Positions 34,588-41,978 of a stretch of DNA of 64,000 nucleotides are shown in pieces. The notes beneath the pieces were generated by a model. It was not told where the DNA came from. It made no database searches and saw only the letters and a program-made list of their open reading frames with translations. The position numbers and the translations under genes are program-made. The stretch lies in contig WANQ01000010.1 of assembly GCA_015521735.1 (NCBI GenBank), forward strand, positions 1-64,000. The letters are read 5' to 3'. The DNA is from Pyrodictiaceae archaeon (GTDB lineage: Archaea > Thermoproteota > Thermoprotei_A > Sulfolobales > WANQ01). Each line of letters begins with the position of its first letter. The stretch's first letter is position 1.

Positions 34588-36219
34588 TCATCCTCCAAGT
34601 GCTTGTGTTAGTATTTTGAGAGCTTCTGAGACATAGTTAAGTGGGTTATAGGCTAGGTCTACTACGGAAGGTGTTATTACCTTATCTAGTATATATGGTG
34701 ATGCTATACCTAGGAATACGCATGCAAACGCTAGTATTAGTAATGGAATAGTAATAATGGGTGATGGGTCTTTTATCCCCTTTAACTCTTTTACTGGTGC
34801 TTTTAACCATACACCATATATTATTTTCACATAGGCTATTAGCGCAAACGAGCTTGATATTACTATTATTGCCGTAAGTGGAGCCCATCCTTTCTCTATA
34901 AACGCCATATAAAGTAGATATTTGCTTACAAACCCGTTAAATGGTGGTAACCCTACGAGGCTGAATGCAGCTATAATAAACGTTAAAGTTGTAATGGGCA
35001 TAAGCCTACCCACACCTGATAATTCATCTATATTCCTAGTACCGACTACGTGTATGAAAGCCCCTGCAGCAAGGAATAGAAGTGCTTTTGCAACAGCATG
35101 GTTTATTGTGTGATATATAGCTGCTTCTAAACCTAGTTTGGTTGCAAGCCCTAATCCCATTGCTATGTAACCTATGTGCATTATAGTGCTATACGCTATA
35201 AGCCTCTTGATATCGCTTTGTGCAACCATTAGTATACCTGCTATTAATGCTGATAAGGCACCAAGTACTATTAGGGCGTATAATGTTGCTTCAACTACGT
35301 ATTTGAGAGCACTATCAACTAGTACTTCGGGTTGAGCTGCATGGAATAATGTGTATAGGAATCTAGCGATAGCATATACTCCCACCTTAACCAGCAATCC
35401 TGAAAGTATAGCTGATATGGGTGATGGTGCTGCTGGGTGAGCGTCAGGTAGCCAGAAGTGATTGGGGAATATTGCTGCTTTAACACTAAAAGCCCATAGT
35501 GCTAATGCTAGTGCTGCGGCACCACCTACTGCTATCATTGGCGTATATGTTATCCATAGCCTATCTCCTCCTATTAAGTAGAAGAAGTAGTCTACTTTAC
35601 TCATGGTTTTAAAGGCTATTTGAGCCATGTTTAGTGTTGCATATGATCCATAGATTATTGCTAGGGCTATGAAGTATATTGTTGTAGCAACTGATCCAAC
35701 TATAGCATACTTTAATGCTGCTTCAATACTTTCTTTACGTGATCTATAAAATGCTACGAGCCCGTAAGCTGTTACGCTAGTTACTTCTAGCATAACGAAT
35801 AGGTTGAATACATCACCAGTATACAGTACGCCTAGCATACCTGCTTCCATGCCTATGAGTAGGGTGTAATACCATTCTATTCCACTCCGATGTTTCAAGT
35901 ATTCTATACTGTAAACTGCAACTAATAGAAATACTACGCCAACAACTAGTCCTAAGAGCCCATTAAACTTATCGACTTCGTACACTATGCCTACAGGAGG
36001 TGGCCAGGCACCAAAGGTGTAGACTACCGGTGATTTCACTAGGTAAACGTAGTAAAATGCTATAGCCGTTAATATGGCAGCAATAGCTGTTGCCGATACA
36101 CCGTATACTTCAGCGAATCTCCTGCTCTTTACAATTAAGCTTAGTAATGGTAGTGCAAAAGCTAGTGCAACAGTTATTGGTGGTGTTAAGCCTATTAGGT
36201 GATGAACGGGGTCAACCAT
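34588..36219 (-). CDS. mnhD: MnhD/MbhH-like antiporter subunit
   Basis: A 543-residue protein with about 14 transmembrane segments, homologous to MrpD and NuoN/L/M. Conserved features: MLEVTSVTAYGLVAFYRSRK with the key Glu in helix 5, AALKYAIVGS with the Lys in helix 7, FPNHFWLPDAHPAAPSPISA, SAILSGLLVKVGVYA and DIKRLIAYSTIMHIGY. This is the ion-translocating core of Mrp antiporters and of Mrp-Mbh hydrogenases. It follows mnhE by 10 bp in the operon. Confidence 0.93.
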   Translation of the reverse strand: MVDPVHHLIGLTPPITVALAFALPLLSLIVKSRRFAEVYGVSATAIAAILTAIAFYYVYLVKSPVVYTFGAWPPPVGIVYEVDKFNGLLGLVVGVVFLLVAVYSIEYLKHRSGIEWYYTLLIGMEAGMLGVLYTGDVFNLFVMLEVTSVTAYGLVAFYRSRKESIEAALKYAIVGSVATTIYFIALAIIYGSYATLNMAQIAFKTMSKVDYFFYLIGGDRLWITYTPMIAVGGAAALALALWAFSVKAAIFPNHFWLPDAHPAAPSPISAILSGLLVKVGVYAIARFLYTLFHAAQPEVLVDSALKYVVEATLYALIVLGALSALIAGILMVAQSDIKRLIAYSTIMHIGYIAMGLGLATKLGLEAAIYHTINHAVAKALLFLAAGAFIHVVGTRNIDELSGVGRLMPITTLTFIIAAFSLVGLPPFNGFVSKYLLYMAFIEKGWAPLTAIIVISSSFALIAYVKIIYGVWLKAPVKELKGIKDPSPIITIPLLILAFACVFLGIASPYILDKVITPSVVDLAYNPLNYVSEALKILTQALGG

Positions 36220-36229
36220 GTACTACCAC

Positions 36230-36727
36230 CTAATCGAATATTTTTTTAGCATATTTCTCGAAGGTTTTAGAGATGTACTCGTAGGTTTTATCTGGTTCAA
36301 TTGCTTTTACATTAATCCAGTGTACGTAGAGTATTTTCTTATCTTCATCTAGATCTACGACGACTGTTCCAGGAGTATTAGTTATAGAGTTTGATACGAG
36401 AACTGTAGCGTAATCTGTTTTAGTCTTATATGGGACTCTAACTATTCCAGGGTTTATGGGCATTCGTGGATTAATGATTCTTTTCGCTACATCTAAGTGT
36501 GCTCTTAACTCAATTATAGTCATATAGTGCAGTATATATGCAATCAACCAGAAGAGCCTACGAATATCTATTACCTTGGAATCCTCTTTTACTAATGTTT
36601 TAGCTAAGATTACCGAAGCTATTGCTGAGACTATTAAACCCGTTAATATATCGTAGAGTGTAATACTTCCACTGAATAATATGTATATAGTAAATGCGAA
36701 TAATCCTATGGTTAGGTATCTGAACAT
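36230..36727 (-). CDS. mnhE: MnhE-like subunit
   Basis: A 165-residue protein with two or three N-terminal transmembrane helices, then a cytosolic domain. Family landmarks are LIAYILHYMTIIELRAHLDVAKRIINP, then PGIVRVPYKTKTDYATVLVSNSITNTPGT and DEDKKILYVHWI. MnhE is MbhA in Pyrococcus, where it is the first gene; here it lies between mnhC and mnhD. It overlaps neither neighbour; spacing is 3 bp after mnhC. Confidence 0.9.
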   Translation of the reverse strand: MFRYLTIGLFAFTIYILFSGSITLYDILTGLIVSAIASVILAKTLVKEDSKVIDIRRLFWLIAYILHYMTIIELRAHLDVAKRIINPRMPINPGIVRVPYKTKTDYATVLVSNSITNTPGTVVVDLDEDKKILYVHWINVKAIEPDKTYEYISKTFEKYAKKIFD

Positions 36728-36730
36728 GGC

Positions 36731-37129
36731 TTACCCCCTTAATTTAGATATTTTTCTAGAATCAAGTGTTCCATAGAGTCTGTAGGCTTGTATGGCTAGG
36801 AATGTTATCAGGATTGTTATAGCCATGTTAATTACTATAGCTGTTATTACGAGTGCTGGTGGTACTGGATCTGTTATTTGTGATGCAAAGTTTTCAAGAA
36901 CTTCTTTACTAGGATTCATAGTCCATAGTACTGGTGGTTTAATAGGATATACTGCACGATAGCCAACGTATATCATGAATACATTGGCTGTATCACCGAG
37001 TATTGTTAAAGATATTATCTTCTTGAGCATGTTGGGTTTAACTGCTATACCGTATAGGCCTAAGCCTATTGTGGCAATTAGTACAAACCACGTATATATC
37101 CATAGAAATCTAAGTATTACTTCATCCAT
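36731..37129 (-). CDS. mnhC: MnhC/MbhG-like subunit (NuoK-like)
   Basis: A 132-residue protein with three transmembrane helices (about 8-28, 35-58 and 90-112). KPNMLKKIISLTILGDTANVFMIYVG and DPVPPALVITAIVINMAIT match MnhC/NuoK-type subunits; the DPVPPALVLTAIVI segment is the best family marker. The start overlaps the end of the mnhB gene by 8 bp. Confidence 0.9.
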   Translation of the reverse strand: MDEVILRFLWIYTWFVLIATIGLGLYGIAVKPNMLKKIISLTILGDTANVFMIYVGYRAVYPIKPPVLWTMNPSKEVLENFASQITDPVPPALVITAIVINMAITILITFLAIQAYRLYGTLDSRKISKLRG

Positions 37130-38003
37130 GTTCTACGCCCTCCTTTTCTATTATCTTCTTGTAGAATTCTTCTGGAATTGATAATAGTATGAATATTATG
37201 GTGAATCCTGCTCCTACGGCTAATAGTTCAGCTATGTTATAGTACACTAGGCTTCCAAGGAGTACTCCTAGACCTTTTGGAGGAAATAGTTGTATTATTG
37301 CCCATTCCTTTGGCTGGTTCTGCATTATATATGCTTGCCAACTACCTATTCCAGCTACTACTGGTATTATTGCTAGTAATGCTATTATGAGTAAACCCAT
37401 TGTTCTTAGCAACAACATAGTGTTTTTCTTAAAGCCTATATCGTCTAGGTAGAACCTTGAAAGTGCTGCAATAGCTAGTAGGGGTGCTACAGCGAATGCT
37501 GAGCCTCCTTGAAAGCCGCCGCCAGGAGTTAATTGTCCATGTAAGGCTATTGCAGCTGATACAACTATTATTGTAAAGAGGATGATTTTTGTTATAGTCT
37601 TGGTTATTAGTGATAGCCCCAGGTACTTACCTTCACTAGCATGGTTTTCATGGGTTTTCTTTCTAATTTCATGTTCTTCTTTCTCAGTGAATCTAAATAA
37701 TGCTATGCTACCGATTATTGCGAAGAAGAATACTGATGTCTCAAATAGTGTGTCTAGGCCACGGTAATCCCATAGTATTGCTGTAATGGCTTCAGTGCTT
37801 GCTGCCCAGAAATTACCTGGATTAACTATTAATGGGAATACCTCTATAGTTATGTTTCTATTAGCCATGAATAAAGCGTAGAATAGTCCTAGAGGCCTAA
37901 TACTAGTTAATGGTATTGGCCCTAATACTCCTAGTGATATTATTAGGCCTAATACTATTGAGGTTAATGTTATTGATGTTATGACTAAGTTTTTCTTACT
38001 CAT
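37122..38003 (-). CDS. Fused MbhE-MnhB (MbhF) subunit
   Basis: A 293-residue protein. Residues about 1-110 match the MbhE-type piece derived from the MrpA C-terminus: AASTEAITAILWDYRGLDTLFETSVFF is cut here into AITAILWDYRGLDTLFETS and the following helix. A charged linker (KEEHEIRKKTHENHASEGK) leads to an MnhB domain: HGQLTPGGGFQGGSAFAVAP, VAGIGSWQAYI and LGVLLGSLVYYNIAEL. In Pyrococcus these are two genes, mbhE and mbhF; here they are one. It starts 18 bp after the DUF4040 gene and overlaps mnhC by 8 bp. Confidence 0.85.
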   Translation of the reverse strand: MSKKNLVITSITLTSIVLGLIISLGVLGPIPLTSIRPLGLFYALFMANRNITIEVFPLIVNPGNFWAASTEAITAILWDYRGLDTLFETSVFFFAIIGSIALFRFTEKEEHEIRKKTHENHASEGKYLGLSLITKTITKIILFTIIVVSAAIALHGQLTPGGGFQGGSAFAVAPLLAIAALSRFYLDDIGFKKNTMLLLRTMGLLIIALLAIIPVVAGIGSWQAYIMQNQPKEWAIIQLFPPKGLGVLLGSLVYYNIAELLAVGAGFTIIFILLSIPEEFYKKIIEKEGVEHG

Positions 38004-38021
38004 TAGCTTTCTACCTCCATT

Positions 38022-38279
38022 CTATGGTTTCTCATATCTTTCAGTTTTCTTTACAGCAATTATCATGACTGCTGAATAGACTCCTACGCCTACTGCAGCG
38101 TAAGCTAATACTATGTCTGGAGCCATTAACAAGTAGAAAGCTATTACGTACATTGCTGCTTGTCCTGCTGAGTAGACTATTGCTTTAAGTAGATCTCTTT
38201 CGCTTATAGCTAGGTATGCAAACACCATTCCAAGAGTTAATACTATTGATATTAGTGAGAGGTGGAGTATGGGTATCAT
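38022..38279 (-). CDS. MbhD-like DUF4040 subunit
   Basis: An 85-residue protein with three transmembrane helices. AISERDLLKAIVYSAGQAAM and LMAPDIVLAYAAVGVGVYSA are typical of the DUF4040 domain found in MrpA and in MbhD, a NuoJ-like subunit. It overlaps the end of mnhG by 4 bp. Confidence 0.85.
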   Translation of the reverse strand: MIPILHLSLISIVLTLGMVFAYLAISERDLLKAIVYSAGQAAMYVIAFYLLMAPDIVLAYAAVGVGVYSAVMIIAVKKTERYEKP

Positions 38280-38656
38280 TTACCGTCCTCCTCTAAGTGA
38301 TCTACTACCTTAGGATAAACCTCTACGACCTTAGCCCTATGAGCTGCTCTTGCAAGTGCGTGTGACCCTGTAGGAGCTGCCATGGCTATAAATAATGCTG
38401 TTACTAGTGATGCCCCCATTAGATACCATCTATAGGTTCCAAGACTTGTTAGTGATGGAGACATTAGTGCAACACCTATTAACGGGTAGACCGCTCCACC
38501 TATGGCTCCAATGGTTGCTGCATGTAAGCGTACGTAGAAGTTAGGGAAACGTAGCATACCAAGTGCTCCTATTAGATCACTTATGGCTCCTATTACTACT
38601 AGAGCTAATCCTATATAGAATGCTATTGCTAGGATTACTTCCAACAATTCATTCAC
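38276..38656 (-). CDS. mnhG: MnhG-like subunit
   Basis: A 126-residue protein with three transmembrane helices. LVVIGAISDLIGALGMLRFPNFYVRLHAATIGAIGGA is split here into ISDLIGALGMLRFPNFYVRL and the following AATIGAIGGA; this is the MnhG/MbhC hallmark. TGSHALARAAHRA near the end is also conserved. It overlaps mnhF by 8 bp. Confidence 0.92.
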   Translation of the reverse strand: MNELLEVILAIAFYIGLALVVIGAISDLIGALGMLRFPNFYVRLHAATIGAIGGAVYPLIGVALMSPSLTSLGTYRWYLMGASLVTALFIAMAAPTGSHALARAAHRAKVVEVYPKVVDHLEEDGK

Positions 38657-38936
38657 CTATTTCTTTCTTTTCATAGTATTTTGCAACGAATATATCAAGG
38701 GCGTATGCCCATACAGCTAGTACTATTGCTCCTGGAATAAGGAATGGTGATGAAAAGTATATTGCCAAGATAATCATGAAGGCTGCTACATCAAATGAAA
38801 GAGCATCAATGGCTAAGACTATATCTGGTATAGTAGGACCTCTTATGGCTCTTATAGCGTAGAGTACAAATGCTACTATGAATATGGGCATAATAATCAT
38901 TATGACTGATCTCGCTATTTCTTCAAGCGTCATCAA
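38649..38936 (-). CDS. mnhF: MnhF-like subunit
   Basis: A 95-residue protein with three transmembrane helices. VLYAIRAIRGPTIPDIVLAI matches the R-A-x-x-G-P-T-x-x-D-R/I-V-x-A motif of MnhF/MbhB. First gene of the membrane-arm operon; transcription runs leftwards through mnhG, DUF4040, mbhE-mnhB, mnhC, mnhE, mnhD, the MbhI-like gene and the NuoH-like gene with overlaps or tiny gaps. Confidence 0.92.
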   Translation of the reverse strand: MMTLEEIARSVIMIIMPIFIVAFVLYAIRAIRGPTIPDIVLAIDALSFDVAAFMIILAIYFSSPFLIPGAIVLAVWAYALDIFVAKYYEKKEIGE

Positions 38937-38969
38937 TGTTACCTCTGTCTTCTAGCGAAGCTAAAAATA

Positions 38970-38979
38970 TTATTTAAGT
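38970..38979 (-). promoter_or_regulatory. TATA box of the membrane-arm operon
   Basis: On the minus strand this reads CTTAAATAAT, about 38 bp before the mnhF start at 38936, giving a leader near 12 nt. A second AT element (GATATATAAAGTG, 39008-39020) lies farther upstream and cannot be excluded. Confidence 0.45.
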
Positions 38980-39059
38980 TTTTGTTCTGTCAAAACTTCA
39001 GTTACACTTTATATATCCATAACTGATGGGACACTCACTTACACAAAGTTGTAATAGGC

Positions 39060-39069
39060 TTAATATAAG
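39060..39069 (+). promoter_or_regulatory. TATA box of the 39103 gene
   Basis: TTAATATAAG in the context GGCTTAATATAAGGGG, centred 38 bp before the ATG at 39103, giving a leader near 13 nt. It would drive the beta-rich protein and the coupled SWIM gene. Confidence 0.5.
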
Positions 39070-39102
39070 GGGTCAGCTAAGCATTGTACGAGGAATACAA
39101 CC

Positions 39103-40149
39103 ATGAGTAATGGTGAACTTAAGCAATACCTAGTTGAAAAGTATCAAGGAGACATCATAATATCTTCAATAGATACACCTGTAAGAGTTGGTGGTTTAAG
39201 AAATCCTAGATTTAGGAAAGTAACATTAACAGCACCACCCGTAAAAGTTGAAACAGTAGATAAAGTCCTATTGGACTTAACAATAACAACAAACTTTAAT
39301 CCAGTAAATATTAAATGGAAGCTCCTATTCAACGACTTCACTCTAACTAGAGAATTTAAGCCTCAAGTATTAGTTGAAGATAATGGAACCTACTATTCAA
39401 AACTACTATTCGATTTAACACCAGTGTATAAGCACCAGAGTAGACATATACTTGGAGTACAATTCGATGGAGCTGAACCTATAACCATAGAACATGTTAA
39501 TATGATCGTATTCTATCCCGTAGAAGGTGCTAGTAGCTCTATAACCTACTTATCAGGCGCATTACTACTTAAGCCTGGAGAAGAAGCTTTAGTTAAAGTC
39601 CCTGTAAAAACCATAAGCGGTGAAGGTTTTATTAAAATAGTTGGCATGGTGCCTTCAAGGCAAGCTAAGATAAAGTTATACTTCAATAATGCATTAATAG
39701 GCGATATAGAAGGAGTTCTAGGAGTAGAGGAAATAACAAGTAATGTTGAAGTTAATGAAGAAAACATAGTTAAAATACATCACTTACCATCGACAACAAA
39801 ATACTATCCTAACTCGTTCATGGTCTCAAGCATAATAGTAGGCAAAACCTCTATACCTTTACCTAAGATAGTAATTGAGGAAACAAAAGTTGTAGATAAT
39901 AAATTGCATGCCAGGATAGCTAATAGAGGTTTAGTGGAACCTGATAGATTGGTAGTATTAGTAACCCACTTAGGGAACATAGTATATAGGGAGAAGCTTA
40001 AACCTTTAAGACCTAATGAAATATATGATTTAGAAGTACCCCTGAGGAATGTACGACACGGTGAAATCCTGGTAGTACGAATTATATGGGGACGTTTAAG
40101 TAAAACTGAGTACATCGAGGAAAGAGTGAAGATACCCAGTTCTCAATGA
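39103..40149 (+). CDS. Unknown beta-sandwich-rich protein coupled to a SWIM protein
   Basis: A 348-residue soluble protein with no signal peptide or membrane helix. It is built of predicted beta strands in at least three blocks: residues about 25-155 (TFNPVNIKWKLLFNDF region), 165-250 (LLKPGEEALVKVPVKTI), and 260-345 (HARIANRGLVEPDRLVVLVT, YREKLKPLRPNEIYDLEVPL), the last resembling a CARDB/Ig-like module. I do not recognise the family. The ATG of the next gene, a SWIM protein, overlaps its stop by 4 bp, so the two are translationally coupled, and both lie just upstream of nurA-herA on the same strand. A protein-protein adaptor role is possible. Confidence 0.75.
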   Translation: MSNGELKQYLVEKYQGDIIISSIDTPVRVGGLRNPRFRKVTLTAPPVKVETVDKVLLDLTITTNFNPVNIKWKLLFNDFTLTREFKPQVLVEDNGTYYSKLLFDLTPVYKHQSRHILGVQFDGAEPITIEHVNMIVFYPVEGASSSITYLSGALLLKPGEEALVKVPVKTISGEGFIKIVGMVPSRQAKIKLYFNNALIGDIEGVLGVEEITSNVEVNEENIVKIHHLPSTTKYYPNSFMVSSIIVGKTSIPLPKIVIEETKVVDNKLHARIANRGLVEPDRLVVLVTHLGNIVYREKLKPLRPNEIYDLEVPLRNVRHGEILVVRIIWGRLSKTEYIEERVKIPSSQ

Positions 40150-40532
40150 CTCTTTTAAAACCCTCCTATTGTAAAAGGGAGAAAGTGAATTCTAATACTA
40201 ATGTTATTGTTGTAAGTAAAAGTATATGGAAGAACGCTTATAGGGTTAAGAATACATCTAGAATACTGTATATTAGATTTGATGGAAAATACTATGTAGC
40301 AGCTGTAAGAAGTATGAGTAAATGGAAGGATGTCTACATAGTACGTATTTCAGTTGATGGCACGAAATATTATTGCACGTGTGCTTACAACATGATGACA
40401 GGGAAACCATGTAAGCATATTATTAGTGTAGTAATTGAGTTGAATAAAAAGAGGCTACTGAGAATTAGTATAAGGTACGTGAAAGATAGTGGTCAGCCGA
40501 AACCTCCTTCAGCACCTAGTAGCTCAGTGTGA
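40146..40532 (+). CDS. SWIM zinc-finger protein
   Basis: A 128-residue protein. The C-x-C-x9-C-x-H SWIM pattern is Cys77, Cys79, Cys89 and His91 in YYCTCAYNMMTGKPCKH. The part before it (YRVKNTSRILYIRFDGKYYV) is beta-rich, as in other SWIM proteins; a flexible Pro/Ser end follows. SWIM domains bind nucleic acid or protein and occur with Rad51 paralogues in the eukaryotic Shu complex and in some archaeal recombination proteins. It is coupled to the upstream beta-rich gene by a 4 bp overlap and precedes nurA by 177 bp. HerA at 41975 has its own SWIM motif. Confidence 0.85.
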   Translation: MTLLKPSYCKREKVNSNTNVIVVSKSIWKNAYRVKNTSRILYIRFDGKYYVAAVRSMSKWKDVYIVRISVDGTKYYCTCAYNMMTGKPCKHIISVVIELNKKRLLRISIRYVKDSGQPKPPSAPSSSV

Positions 40533-40621
40533 GTCGTGGTCTTCATCCCACTAATCTTGTTACTGTAGTAGGCGTTATTAACTTAACAGTTAATACTGTT
40601 CTATATTCTTCATATATTAAC

Positions 40622-40631
40622 CCTTATAAGC
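40622..40631 (+). promoter_or_regulatory. TATA-like element before nurA
   Basis: CCTTATAAGC lies in the 177 bp gap 40533-40709. It is about 80 bp before the nurA start, so either the leader is unusually long or the element is not the true promoter. The gap also holds a TTAAC-AGTTAA inverted repeat near 40578-40590; nothing else is apparent. Confidence 0.3.
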
Positions 40632-40709
40632 ATGTAACTCTAGAATAAGGATCAGTATGGGGTGATAGCAATACCTACAGAACATATGTTGTGATAATGG
40701 TGTTATATT

Positions 40710-41978
40710 ATGGATTTGTTTCTAGATATACTCGTTAATCTCGTAGATAAGGTGGATTATGCTGTAAGAAGTTATAATCAACGATTCATAATACCAGCTA
40801 ATGTATTGGATATCGATGACTGGTGGATTAAACATCTCCCACAACCACCTAGTACCTTGCACACAATAGTAGCCGCCATAGATGGTGGTGGAAGATTTAC
40901 TGACCTAGCTGGAGGTGGTGCATTGTATATTGCTAGAGCAATTAGTGTATTCAGCGATGGCAGAAACCCTATAAGGATGTTGGAAGTAGAAGTAGCTGAA
41001 ACTAGATCAAGGAAATACATGGATGTACTTAGAAGCCTCATAGAGTTCAAGACAGCTTTAAAAACAGTAGAGAACATGCCTAAGAAATCAATACTACTCA
41101 TCGATGGTAGCTATTATGTCAATATACTGAAATGTCTCATAAGAATAGCTAAACTGTTACGTAAAGCTAGTAGGCTTAAAGCAAGTGAGGAAAGACTACT
41201 ACTTAAGACCATAGAGTTATTGAACACAATAGCGAAACTTAATAAAGAAGCTTATAGTAAGGATATAATCATAGGATACGTAAGTAAGGATTCTAATCTA
41301 AACGTCTTAAAAGAATACATCTTAGCGACAAGTATATGTAAACTGGATTCCAAGCTCTGTAGCCTCATAACTAAGACAAGGCTAGATAAAGTAGTTTATG
41401 ATAGAATCCTTTCACTAACTGGGAAACAAGATAATGATTTAAAAATGAAGTTACTCAAAATATTACTCGATAAAGACATACATGACGTAAACATCATATC
41501 TGCAATAACGGACTCCCTTATAGGATTCTCCAAGCCAATAATACCCACTATAAATAGCAAATTGATTAGCTTACTACCACTACTTATTAAGGATCAAGTA
41601 AATATGATGAATGAAGCTGAGGATCAAGTAAACATACTTAACCTTACACTACCAATGCTATCATACGTTAAACTCAACCCAACAGATCAGCCAATAATGG
41701 TTGAAGCACTTCACAAAGACCTACATTTCAATTTAACGAATACTAGTAGCAACATGTTAGTTGAAGCCGATGAAGCATTCATAGACTTACTAAGAGTTAT
41801 TGTTAAAGGCTATGTTAACTATAAATATTATAATATATGGCTTGTTAAAGCCCACGAATACTCACATATGTCTAGACGTACTTTTAGGTATTACCTCAAC
41901 TACTTAGATTCAATGCTAAGAACAAGGAATTTAAGAATACCTGTTACAAGGAGATATAGCTTAGGGGGTATACACTGA
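40710..41978 (+). CDS. nurA: NurA 5'-3' nuclease
   Basis: A 422-residue nuclease that works with HerA in DNA-end resection. The NurA motif is TIVAAIDGGGRFTDLAGGGALYIARAI, given here in two parts: AAIDGGGRFTDLAGGG with the catalytic-type Asp, and LYIARAI. ILLIDGSYYV near residue 130 provides another acidic residue, and a C-terminal EYSHMSRRTF block follows. It is longer than Sulfolobus NurA because of a helical insert at about 140-330. The TGA stop overlaps the predicted CTG start of herA (CTGA), so the two are translationally coupled. Mre11 and Rad50, the usual crenarchaeal partners, are not in the window. Confidence 0.9.
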   Translation: MDLFLDILVNLVDKVDYAVRSYNQRFIIPANVLDIDDWWIKHLPQPPSTLHTIVAAIDGGGRFTDLAGGGALYIARAISVFSDGRNPIRMLEVEVAETRSRKYMDVLRSLIEFKTALKTVENMPKKSILLIDGSYYVNILKCLIRIAKLLRKASRLKASEERLLLKTIELLNTIAKLNKEAYSKDIIIGYVSKDSNLNVLKEYILATSICKLDSKLCSLITKTRLDKVVYDRILSLTGKQDNDLKMKLLKILLDKDIHDVNIISAITDSLIGFSKPIIPTINSKLISLLPLLIKDQVNMMNEAEDQVNILNLTLPMLSYVKLNPTDQPIMVEALHKDLHFNLTNTSSNMLVEADEAFIDLLRVIVKGYVNYKYYNIWLVKAHEYSHMSRRTFRYYLNYLDSMLRTRNLRIPVTRRYSLGGIH

